The notes beneath the pieces were generated by a model. The model made no database searches. It had not been told where the DNA came from and worked only from the letters and a program-made list of their open reading frames with translations. Below are positions 1-5,294 of a stretch of DNA of 7,560 bases, piece after piece. Source of the DNA: an uncultured Bacteroidota bacterium. Lineage in GTDB: Bacteria; Bacteroidota; Bacteroidia; Chitinophagales; Chitinophagaceae. How positions within the stretch are numbered: the first letter of the stretch is position 1; each line of letters starts with the position of its first letter. The position numbers and the translations under genes are program-made. The stretch is taken from positions 1 to 7,560 of the forward strand of contig CALLKA010000011.1 in the NCBI GenBank assembly GCA_938008665.1. The letters run 5' to 3'.

Positions 1-469
1 ATTCACGAATTTCCATTTCAACTAAGTCTAACAATTCAGGATCGTCAACTAAGTCTACTTTGTTCATGAATACTACGATTTGAGGAACACCTACCTGACG
101 TGCAAGCAAGATGTGCTCTTTAGTTTGTGGCATAGGACCATCTGTAGAAGCAACTACAAGAATAGCACCATCCATTTGAGCAGCACCAGTGATCATGTTC
201 TTCACATAGTCAGCGTGACCTGGACAGTCAACGTGCGCATAGTGACGAGTATCAGTTTGGTATTCTACGTGTGCAGTATTGATAGTGATACCACGCTCTT
301 TTTCTTCTGGCGCACCATCAATTTCATCGTAGTTTTTCTTAGCAGCTAAACCTCTTTGAGACAATACGTCTGTGATGGCAGCTGTCAATGTTGTTTTACC
401 ATGGTCAACGTGGCCAATGGTACCAACGTTTACGTGAGGTTTCTCCCTCTTAAAGGTCTCTTTAGACAT
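1..469 (-). CDS. tuf: Elongation factor Tu, N-terminal part (runs off the left edge)
   Basis: EF-Tu is the cytoplasmic GTPase that delivers aminoacyl-tRNA to the ribosomal A site. The window holds its first 156 codons plus one base, about 40% of a usual ~395-residue protein, which covers most of the GTPase domain. Visible GTPase motifs are G1 GHVDHGKT (residues 19-26), the switch-I RGITI with the conserved Thr62, G3 DCPGH (81-85) and G4 NKVD (136-139). The start is the ATG at 469, giving MSKETF, typical of Bacteroidetes EF-Tu. The leader before it is A-rich with no Shine-Dalgarno. The gene lies 101 bp downstream of tRNA-Thr(GGT), and I see no TAnnTTTG promoter or terminator between them, so it is most likely co-transcribed with the four tRNAs. 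It is incomplete only because the window ends. Identification is essentially certain. Confidence 0.98.
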   Translation of the reverse strand, partial: MSKETFKREKPHVNVGTIGHVDHGKTTLTAAITDVLSQRGLAAKKNYDEIDGAPEEKERGITINTAHVEYQTDTRHYAHVDCPGHADYVKNMITGAAQMDGAILVVASTDGPMPQTKEHILLARQVGVPQIVVFMNKVDLVDDPELLDLVEMEIRE

Positions 470-570
470 CTTTATTTGTTTTTGTTTTTTATAATTGCTG
501 TCAATAGACCACCGAGTCCATCGACCATAGCTTTCTTCTTTTATCTACTTTTTATCAACCAAATCTTTTG
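470..570 (-). other. tRNA-to-tuf spacer / tuf 5' leader
   Basis: This 101-base stretch separates the mature 3' end of tRNA-Thr(GGT) from the tuf start codon. It contains no open frame of interest, no TAnnTTTG promoter and no U-tract terminator. The part next to tuf is A-rich (AAAAACAAATAAAG) with no Shine-Dalgarno. The middle holds a weak possible hairpin around 505-520. It is best read as a processed spacer: tRNA 3' maturation would release the tuf mRNA. That role is inferred from the layout. Confidence 0.5.
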
Positions 571-642
<72 letters not shown>

Positions 643-662
643 CTTTCCCATCAAGAAACTGG

Positions 663-735
663 AGCGGGAGACGAGGCTCGAACTCGCCACCTATAGCTTG
701 GAAGGCTATCGCTCTACCAAATGAGCTACTCCCGC
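663..735 (-). tRNA. tRNA-Gly (anticodon TCC)
   Basis: A 73-nt cloverleaf. The acceptor is GCGGGAG/CTCCCGC and the D-stem GCTC/GAGC. The anticodon stem is ATAGC/GCTAT around loop CTTCCAA, giving TCC, which reads GGA and GGG. The T-stem is GCGAG/CTCGT with loop TTCGAGC, and the discriminator is T. The three bases after it (660-662 on this strand) spell CCA, so this is the only tRNA of the four-gene cluster with an encoded CCA end. It is third in the cluster, corresponding to glyT of E. coli, and 20 bp upstream of tRNA-Thr(GGT). Confidence 0.97.
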
Positions 736-807
736 TTATACGAAGATTCAAAAGAACTGGATTTCACGTAATTGCTCATTTGGATAAGCAATATACGTAA
801 AATTTTG

Positions 808-890
<83 letters not shown>

Positions 891-902
891 GAAATACTTT
901 TG

Positions 903-975
903 AGCCGGAAATGGGACTCGAACCCGCGACCTGCTGATTACAAATCAGCTGCTCTACCAACTGAGCTATTCCGGC
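903..975 (-). tRNA. tRNA-Thr (anticodon TGT)
   Basis: A 73-nt cloverleaf. The acceptor is GCCGGAA/TTCCGGC and the D-stem GCTC/GAGC. The anticodon stem is GCTGA/TCAGC around loop TTTGTAA, giving TGT, which reads ACA and possibly ACG. The T-stem is GCGGG/CCCAT with loop TTCGAGT, and the discriminator is T. CCA is not encoded. It is the first gene of the tRNA-tuf operon (thrU position in E. coli), with its 5' end about 36 bp downstream of the promoter -7 box. Confidence 0.97.
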
Positions 976-991
976 AAGTCATAAAAGAACG

Positions 992-1009
992 ATCCCCAAA
1001 TTTTGGGAT
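992..1009 (-). promoter_or_regulatory. Inverted repeat over the predicted tRNA-tuf transcription start
   Basis: Eighteen bases form an imperfect palindrome: ATCCC and GGGAT arms, an A/T-rich centre, and 8 of 9 positions paired. It begins 2 bases after the -7 box of the tRNA-tuf promoter, so the start site should fall inside it. It would either be the first hairpin of the pre-tRNA transcript or a small operator. A similarly placed hairpin follows the tRNA-Gln promoter at the right edge. The repeat is seen directly; its role is inference. Confidence 0.5.
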
Positions 1010-1011
1010 GG

Positions 1012-1040
1012 CAAAGGTAATGGAAATCTTTATTTATCAA
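1012..1040 (-). promoter_or_regulatory. Bacteroidetes-type promoter of the tRNA-tuf operon
   Basis: On the minus strand the -33 TTG (1040-1038) is followed by an 18-bp spacer and TACCTTTG (1019-1012), a full match to the TAnnTTTG -7 box of the Bacteroidetes primary sigma factor. The predicted start is at about 1003-1008, some 30 nt before the mature 5' end of tRNA-Thr(TGT). It is the only good promoter between the hpf terminator and tuf, so it should drive all four tRNAs and tuf. The 11 bases CTTTGCCATCC at its -7/start region recur exactly at the rpsU promoter. Confidence 0.8.
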
Positions 1041-1137
1041 AATTTTAGGGCAATATTTTATCCCAAAAGCAAGGTAAAAATCAAAATAATATCAAATTCA
1101 GGGCTGTAATTGGTTAAATCGAACAAAATTGGAAAAC

Positions 1138-1176
1138 AAAAAAGCCCATTGTCAGTTAAAAACTGAAACAATGGGC
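1138..1176 (-). terminator. Intrinsic terminator of hpf
   Basis: On the minus strand an 8-bp GC-containing stem (GCCCATTG at 1144-1151 with CAATGGGC at 1169-1176) encloses an inner 6-bp stem (TCAGTT/AACTGA, loop of three) with a small bulge. It is followed by TTTTTTGTTTT. It lies 30 bp past the hpf stop codon and upstream of the tRNA promoter, so it separates the two units. The opposite strand lacks a comparable T-tract. Confidence 0.88.
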
Positions 1177-1205
1177 GATATGGAACTTGCTTGAAAATTT
1201 TATCA

Positions 1206-1505
1206 TTAAGCAGCGATGCGCTCTTTTTTCTTTTTTAATTGATTCGTTATAGAATCAAATGCTTGATCAAATGCTGTTTGAAAACTGGTAGCAGTTGCCT
1301 TTACAAAGCAATCTTGCTTAGGTATATGAATTTTAATTTCAACTACTTTTTCTTTAATCGCATGGGCCAAACTTTCTAATTTTAAATACACTTCCACCTT
1401 GGTTATTCGATCATGAAACGTCTCTAATTTGTCTAATTTTTTTTGCACGAATTCTAACAACTTTTTGTCTGCATCAAAATGCACTGTTTGAATACTAATG
1501 TTCAT
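1206..1505 (-). CDS. hpf: Short-form ribosome hibernation promoting factor (HPF/RaiA family)
   Basis: This is a 99-residue cytoplasmic protein of the HPF/RaiA (S30AE) family. Members bind the decoding region of the 30S subunit in slow growth, block mRNA and tRNA binding, and either promote 100S dimers or stabilise idle 70S ribosomes. The start MNISIQTVHF fits the first beta strand, followed by a helix (LLEFVQKKLDKLE), FHDRITKVEVYLKLE, and the second helix (FQTAFDQAFDSITNQL) with a basic KKKKER tail. The length equals short HPF (~95-110), and there is no C-terminal dimerisation domain as in long HPF. The frame is open upstream to an ATG at 1586, but that extension is Cys/Asn-rich and unlike the family, so I start at 1505. 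There is no Shine-Dalgarno. It lies downstream of xerC (178 bp) and has its own terminator. HPF versus RaiA/YfiA is not resolved. Confidence 0.9.
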   Translation of the reverse strand: MNISIQTVHFDADKKLLEFVQKKLDKLETFHDRITKVEVYLKLESLAHAIKEKVVEIKIHIPKQDCFVKATATSFQTAFDQAFDSITNQLKKKKERIAA

Positions 1506-1574
1506 AAAATAATAATTTAAAAATGATAAATTAAAAGAACTGATCAGGCAATTATTACATTTTCGCCTGCAATA

Positions 1575-1605
1575 GTAAGTTACCACTTTTAATAATAATT
1601 TTCAA
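1575..1605 (-). promoter_or_regulatory. Possible hpf promoter (weak)
   Basis: On the minus strand TTG (1605-1603), a 20-bp spacer and TAACTTAC (1582-1575) match the phylum promoter except for the last two bases of TAnnTTTG. It would give a leader of about 60-65 nt for hpf. The surrounding sequence is A/T-rich and could match by chance. A promoter is expected here because xerC and hpf are 178 bp apart. Confidence 0.3.
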
Positions 1606-1639
1606 GTAAAAAAAGGATTTAAGAAAACTTTAGGATACG

Positions 1640-1657
1640 GTATGATGAATGTCATAC
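1640..1657. repeat. Small perfect inverted repeat with 6-bp spacer, after xerC
   Basis: GTATGA and TCATAC are perfect inverted arms separated by TGAATG, 26 bp past the xerC stop codon. No T-tract follows on either strand, so it is not a good intrinsic terminator. Two short arms around a 6-bp centre resemble the geometry of a Xer recombination core, but the outer arms do not resemble the known dif consensus. Function is unknown. Confidence 0.35.
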
Positions 1658-1683
1658 GCGCCAACATGAATCAATGAGTAAGG

Positions 1684-2583
1684 TTAGGCTTTGGGATGTG
1701 CTTTGGCGAAAACTTCCTTTAATTTTTCAATGGTATTGTGCGTGTATACCTGTGTGGCAGCTAGACTGCTGTGCCCAAGCAATTCCTTGACTGCATTTAA
1801 ATCGGCGCCGTTGTTCATCAAATGCGTTGCAAAACTATGTCGCAAAACATGGGGACTCTTTTTTTGTAATGTAGTCACCTGTGATAAATAAAATTTTACA
1901 AAAGTATATACGGCTCTGGGTTGTAAGGGTTTCCCTTTTTCTGTCACAAATAAATTAGATACCCCTTGTGCTTCGTCCGGTTTTTGTTGGATGTATTTTT
2001 TTAATTCCAAAGCCAATTCTGCACTAATAGGAAGTATGCGTTCCTTATTCCCTTTCCCTAAAACTTTGATTTGTTTTTTTCCTAGATCAACATTGTTTTG
2101 TTTGCACTGAATTAACTCACTCAAACGCATACCTGTTGAATAAAATAATTGAATAACCATTTTTTCAGTAAAGCCCTTCCACCCTTCTGCAAATGATAAA
2201 TTCAGCAATAATTGTTCAATGTCATTCTCGGCAACAAAGGCAGGTAAACGCTTACTAATTTTAGGACTCGTTACTGTTTCCATTGGGCTTTTTGTTAATG
2301 CCCCCTTTTGTATCTGAAATTTGAAAAAGGACTTTAAGGAAGATATTTTTCGGTTCAGGGATTTACCTGTTAATTCTGCTTCCTTTAAAGATGCCAACCA
2401 AGTGCGCACCATGGTGCCAGACACTTGCTCCAATTCAAATTTGTCATATTGGGATTCAATAAAGTCGAAAAATTGGATTAGATCATTCGTGTAAGCCGTT
2501 ATGGTATGCACAGAATACCTTTTTTCAAACTGTAGGTAGCTTAAAAAGGCATTTAATGGCGTATAACGGGTGTGTAATGACAT
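1684..2583 (-). CDS. xerC: Tyrosine recombinase XerC/XerD
   Basis: This 299-residue site-specific recombinase should act with a partner Xer protein at the chromosomal dif site to resolve chromosome dimers. The N-terminal SAM-like core-binding domain (about 5-95) carries the typical YSVHTITAYTNDL segment. The catalytic domain (about 110-295) has the complete active site: Arg153 (TGMRLSEL), Lys177 (GKGNKER), His245 and Arg248 (PHVLRHSFATHL), His271 (LLGHSS) and the nucleophile Tyr280. Spacing matches E. coli XerD, and the length is normal (~298). Start ATG 2583 gives a full core-binding domain; the next in-frame Met is residue 58, too late. It has no Shine-Dalgarno, and the rpsU terminator T-run touches its ATG. 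A transposon or integron integrase is unlikely, given the length and the housekeeping context. XerC versus XerD naming is by context. Confidence 0.92.
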   Translation of the reverse strand: MSLHTRYTPLNAFLSYLQFEKRYSVHTITAYTNDLIQFFDFIESQYDKFELEQVSGTMVRTWLASLKEAELTGKSLNRKISSLKSFFKFQIQKGALTKSPMETVTSPKISKRLPAFVAENDIEQLLLNLSFAEGWKGFTEKMVIQLFYSTGMRLSELIQCKQNNVDLGKKQIKVLGKGNKERILPISAELALELKKYIQQKPDEAQGVSNLFVTEKGKPLQPRAVYTFVKFYLSQVTTLQKKSPHVLRHSFATHLMNNGADLNAVKELLGHSSLAATQVYTHNTIEKLKEVFAKAHPKA

Positions 2584-2623
2584 AAAAAAAGTAGCCTAAA
2601 GTTAGGAAACTTTTAGGCTACTT
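2584..2623 (-). terminator. Intrinsic terminator of rpsU, abutting the xerC start
   Basis: A perfect 12-bp stem (2589-2600 with 2612-2623; AAGTAGCCTAAA and its complement), extended by a bulged inner GTT/AAC, is followed on the minus strand by a run of T bases ending at the xerC ATG. It lies 28 bp past the rpsU stop. There is no space between its T-run and xerC, so transcripts reaching xerC must read through it or start within it. Confidence 0.88.
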
Positions 2624-2651
2624 AAATAATATATAAAAGGAAGCTTTTGGC

Positions 2652-2849
2652 TTATCCTTCGATTTTTCCGCTGAAAATTTGTTGCTTGTAAACAGCTTTC
2701 AATACTTCGAAACGACGTTGTACTGATGGTTTTACATAAGCTTGACGCGCACGTAACTTTAATAAAGTTTTACTTTTTTCAAACTTCTTTTTGTACTTCT
2801 TAAGCGCTTTGTCAATGTTCTCGCAATCTTTTGAATCTATAATTAACAT
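2652..2849 (-). CDS. rpsU: Small ribosomal subunit protein bS21
   Basis: This is a 65-residue, highly basic 30S protein that sits near the 3' end of 16S rRNA, next to the anti-Shine-Dalgarno. Family signs are the MLIIDSKDCENIDKALKKYKK start, the K/R-rich middle (KTLLKLRARQAYVKPS) and the ending QRRFEVLKAVYKQQ. The length is normal. The frame is open further upstream, but an upstream start would place the promoter and Shine-Dalgarno inside the gene. ATG 2849, eight bases after AGGAGG, is clearly correct. It has its own consensus promoter and terminator, so it can be a single-gene unit between hscA and xerC. In Bacteroidetes bS21 helps hide the anti-Shine-Dalgarno, and the strong Shine-Dalgarno here points to translational self-control (known in Flavobacterium, inferred here). 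Confidence 0.95.
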   Translation of the reverse strand: MLIIDSKDCENIDKALKKYKKKFEKSKTLLKLRARQAYVKPSVQRRFEVLKAVYKQQIFSGKIEG

Positions 2850-2856
2850 AATATAT

Positions 2857-2864
2857 ACCTCCTC
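2857..2864 (-). promoter_or_regulatory. Perfect Shine-Dalgarno of rpsU
   Basis: On the minus strand GAGGAGGT lies just upstream of the rpsU ATG, with 8 bases between AGGAGG and the start. It is the only Shine-Dalgarno before any gene in this window; tuf, hpf, xerC, hscA, the RDD gene, tyrS and the GDSL gene all have A/T-rich or otherwise non-SD leaders. Established work in Bacteroidetes shows that bS21, bS18 and bS6 occlude the anti-SD and that rpsU retains an SD as a sensor of bS21-deficient ribosomes. Confidence 0.92.
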
Positions 2865-2884
2865 AGGCTTTTTAATTTGGATGG

Positions 2885-2914
2885 CAAAGATAGGATTCCT
2901 TTTGAAAATACCAA
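2885..2914 (-). promoter_or_regulatory. Bacteroidetes-type promoter of rpsU
   Basis: TTG (2914-2912), a 19-bp spacer and TATCTTTG (2892-2885) on the minus strand give a full match with optimal spacing. The predicted start near 2878-2881 gives a short leader of about 30 nt that includes the Shine-Dalgarno. The box lies within 35 bp after the hscA stop codon. I see no terminator hairpin between hscA and rpsU, so hscA transcripts may also read into rpsU. Confidence 0.82.
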
Positions 2915-2919
2915 ATTTA

Positions 2920-4785
2920 CTATAAATCTTTATCCTCAATATTCTTCCCTTTCATGGCCCCCGAAATGGCCTGATCCATCACCCTTTCGGCAAATGGGCG
3001 TGAAATATCGTTTAATTCCTCCGTTTTAGTCTGAATTAAGTTCTTGTCCTCCATGGTGATCGCCAACTGTAAGGCTTGCATCGCTTGGGCAGTTTTGGTC
3101 AGCTCCTCCTGGGTTAAAAGTGCCGCATTCTTTACCAAAAACTTTTCCGTTACGTCCAACATTTGTTCGGCTTCGGTTCTCGCCTCTACTAAAGCACGCA
3201 TACTAATATCGGCTTTGGCATGGGTTAAACTTTCCAATAATCTTTGCTCCACTTCTTCATCCGTTAAACCATATTGTGGTTTTATATCAATCGTTTGACT
3301 TACTCCGCTTCTCAATTCTTTTGCACTCACTTGTAAAATACCATCTGCATTAATTAAAAAACGCACTTCCACTTTTGGCAAACCTGCTGGCATGGACGGA
3401 ATACCTTTTAAAGTAAACGCACCCAATTGACGATTGTCCTTCACCAAATCTCGCTCTCCTTGATATACTGAAATATTAATTCCTGTTTGTGCATCTTTTT
3501 GTGTGGTATATTGTCTGGAAGCTTGTGTAGGAATTTTAGCATTACGTGGAAGCAATACATCCATCAAGCCACCCATGGTCTCAATGCCTAAACTTAAAGG
3601 CGTGATATCTAATAACAGCATGGATGAATTATTGCCTGCTAAAATGTCCGCTTGCACAGCAGCACCTAATGCAACTACTTCATCTGGATTCACAGAATCA
3701 TTCACTGTTTGCGCAAAAAAATCAGCCACTTTCTGTTTTACAAAAGGCACACGTGTACTACCGCCTACCATCAATACCGTATTAATATCTGAAATATTTA
3801 ATTGTGCATCCTTCATCGCACGCGCGCAACATTCCATGGTCTTTTGGACGATCGGTGTAATTAAATCTTCAAATATTTGTTTGGTGATGGATACTTTTTC
3901 ACCCGCAAATTCAGTTTCAAAATAATCAGCAGATGATAAAGCGATTTTTGCTTTTTCAGCCGCTAATCTTAATTGTTGTTTAAGCGTTTTATGATCATCT
4001 AAATGATCCACCCCCATTTGCTTCATCCAATATTCAATAATGGCGCGATCTAAATCATCTCCCCCTAAATAAGTATCCCCATTGGTACTTAATACTTCAA
4101 AAATACCATTGGAAATTTTTAATATGGAAATATCAAAAGTGCCGCCGCCTAAATCATATACCGCAATTGTTTTTTCTTCCGTTGGATCCAAACCCAAACC
4201 ATACGCTAAGCTAGCAGCAGTGGGCTCATTGATAATTCGTAACACATCCAGACCTGCTAATTTTCCTGCATCGCGTGTCGCTTGACGTTGTGTATCATTA
4301 AAGTAAGCAGGCACCGTTATTACCGCTTTAGTAACTGGTGTTTTTAAAATATGTTCGGCACGTTTTTTTAATTCTGCTAAAATATAAGATGACAAATCAA
4401 TGGGTGAATAAAAAGTATTTCCCACTTGCACTTTTACCAAACTATCTCTATTATCATCAATGATTTTATAAGCAAAAAAATCCTGGTGTTCCCGAATGTC
4501 ATGATGACTTTTTCCCATTAAACGCTTGGCACTAAAGATGGTATTTTGCGGATCAGATTCTAAAAAAGGTTTCGCAGCCTCTCCAACTGATACATTTCCA
4601 AAAGCATCAAAATGCACCACACTTGGCACTATACTACTGCCATCAAATTCCTTTAATGCAGTAGGTAATTTTGTATCAGGATGTATAATGGCCACCAAAC
4701 TATTGGTCGTACCTAAATCAATCCCCACTATAATTTCGGATTGTTGTAAGCTACCAGTAGCAATATTTATTCCAATTTTAGCCAT
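2920..4785 (-). CDS. hscA: Hsp70-type Fe-S cluster assembly chaperone HscA
   Basis: This is a 621-residue cytoplasmic Hsp70. HscA with its J-partner HscB binds the scaffold IscU and uses ATP to promote transfer of Fe-S clusters to apoproteins. The ATPase domain has GIDLGTTNS (21-29), catalytic Lys87 (SAKRLMG), NEPTAASLAYGL (186-197), YDLGGGTFD (210-218) and VGGSTR (340-345). The linker LLLDITPLSLGIET is at about 390-403, followed by the substrate-binding domain and helical lid. HscA rather than DnaK is supported by the extra ~18 N-terminal residues before the first phosphate loop, the RLMG segment, IKPQYGLTDEEV, the C-terminal RVMDQAISGAMKG resembling E. coli HscA, and the absence of the long DnaK tail. 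Start 4785 has no Shine-Dalgarno. No iscU, hscB or fdx is nearby, so it is detached from an isc cluster. A second DnaK-like paralogue is the alternative. Confidence 0.88.
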   Translation of the reverse strand: MAKIGINIATGSLQQSEIIVGIDLGTTNSLVAIIHPDTKLPTALKEFDGSSIVPSVVHFDAFGNVSVGEAAKPFLESDPQNTIFSAKRLMGKSHHDIREHQDFFAYKIIDDNRDSLVKVQVGNTFYSPIDLSSYILAELKKRAEHILKTPVTKAVITVPAYFNDTQRQATRDAGKLAGLDVLRIINEPTAASLAYGLGLDPTEEKTIAVYDLGGGTFDISILKISNGIFEVLSTNGDTYLGGDDLDRAIIEYWMKQMGVDHLDDHKTLKQQLRLAAEKAKIALSSADYFETEFAGEKVSITKQIFEDLITPIVQKTMECCARAMKDAQLNISDINTVLMVGGSTRVPFVKQKVADFFAQTVNDSVNPDEVVALGAAVQADILAGNNSSMLLLDITPLSLGIETMGGLMDVLLPRNAKIPTQASRQYTTQKDAQTGINISVYQGERDLVKDNRQLGAFTLKGIPSMPAGLPKVEVRFLINADGILQVSAKELRSGVSQTIDIKPQYGLTDEEVEQRLLESLTHAKADISMRALVEARTEAEQMLDVTEKFLVKNAALLTQEELTKTAQAMQALQLAITMEDKNLIQTKTEELNDISRPFAERVMDQAISGAMKGKNIEDKDL

Positions 4786-4798
4786 TTAAAAAATTTTA

Positions 4799-4806
4799 CA
4801 AATGTA
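4799..4806 (-). promoter_or_regulatory. Probable -7 box of hscA
   Basis: TACATTTG on the minus strand matches TAnnTTTG and lies 13 bases before the hscA ATG, giving a leader of only a few bases. The expected -33 position has TTT rather than TTG, so the match is partial. Its place in the 63-bp gap after the RDD gene supports independent transcription of hscA, with read-through from the RDD gene also possible because no terminator separates them. Confidence 0.55.
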
Positions 4807-4848
4807 CATTTCGCCCACTACATTAAAGTTGCGAATTAAGGAATGAAT

Positions 4849-5244
4849 TTATTTTGACTTTTTTACGAGTATCGTTTTAGAAAAAGTATCATGCAGGGGT
4901 TGGTCGTTCCATGCTAAACCAAACATGGAAATAATAGTAGTGCGTACCGTAGCTCTAATAAAAAATTGTCCCAAATGGGGGCGCTTGCCATTCATAGCAA
5001 TCACCTTGGTTCCGGTCATCATTTTGGCTGGGGTTTGTAAAAAAATCCATTCAAATAAAAAGGTATAAACCCAGGTGACCCCAAAAAAGAAATACCCAAA
5101 TTGTACGGGTGTATAGTTCCAATACATTACTTGAAAATTGTACCAGCTATATATTGCATAGGTTAAAATAGTGATCAAAATGGTATCTAATAAAAAGTGT
5201 AAAATTCGGGTTCCTTCCCCGATTGTGGGTGTTGTTGGGTTCAT
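4849..5244 (-). CDS. RDD-family small integral membrane protein
   Basis: This 131-residue protein of the RDD family is named after a conserved Arg and two Asp. Arg13 and Asp20 lie at the start of the first membrane segment (about 14-34). A second segment spans about 48-69. It is followed by the family loop QTPAKMMTGTKVI (70-82), an amphipathic or third segment with FIRATVRTTIISMFGLAW (95-112), and PLHDTFSKTILV (116-127) carrying the late Asp119. It should lie in the inner membrane. The family has no single agreed function; roles in ion exchange or stress tolerance are reported for some members, and none can be assigned here. Start 5244 lies 4 bases after a TATTTTTG box, so the message may be leaderless. 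It is divergent from tyrS and upstream of hscA, and I see no functional link to either. Confidence 0.82.
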   Translation of the reverse strand: MNPTTPTIGEGTRILHFLLDTILITILTYAIYSWYNFQVMYWNYTPVQFGYFFFGVTWVYTFLFEWIFLQTPAKMMTGTKVIAMNGKRPHLGQFFIRATVRTTIISMFGLAWNDQPLHDTFSKTILVKKSK

Positions 5245-5248
5245 GATG

Positions 5249-5256
5249 CAAAAATA
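5249..5256 (-). promoter_or_regulatory. Probable -7 box of the RDD gene
   Basis: TATTTTTG on the minus strand matches TAnnTTTG. Only four bases separate it from the ATG at 5244, so transcription would start at or next to the start codon. No TTG sits at the expected -33 position. With one base added it is the exact inverted copy of the tyrS box at 5272-5280. Confidence 0.5.
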
Positions 5257-5271
5257 TTGCTTTTTAGTAGT

Positions 5272-5279
5272 TATTTTTG
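5272..5279 (+). promoter_or_regulatory. Probable -7 box of tyrS
   Basis: TATTTTTG matches TAnnTTTG and lies 15 bases before the tyrS ATG, predicting a leader of roughly 8-10 nt with no Shine-Dalgarno. A -33 TTG at normal spacing is missing. It forms a perfect 9-bp inverted pair with 5248-5256, so the two divergent promoters share a symmetric 33-bp block. Confidence 0.55.
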
Positions 5280-5294
5280 CCTAAAGTATAAACT

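Noticed and set aside
1553..1571. Possible hairpin CAGGC...GCCTG in the hpf leader
   Set aside because: It has only five base pairs and a long A/T-rich loop; it is too weak to call.
1506..1586. Upstream extension of hpf to an ATG at 1586
   Set aside because: The added 27 residues do not fit the HPF fold, and the ATG at 1505 starts the family's first strand.
1684..2583. XerC-type recombinase as a mobile-element integrase, with nearby tRNAs as attachment sites
   Set aside because: The protein has housekeeping Xer length and motifs, no direct repeat of a tRNA 3' end was seen, and neighbours are core genes.
2850..2939. Upstream extension of rpsU by 30 residues
   Set aside because: It would cover the Shine-Dalgarno and the promoter and overlap the hscA end; bS21 proteins start at the MLII position.
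3044..4789. Several plus-strand open frames of 67-140 codons within hscA
   Set aside because: They are antisense shadows of a conserved Hsp70 gene, with no start signals or recognisable domains.
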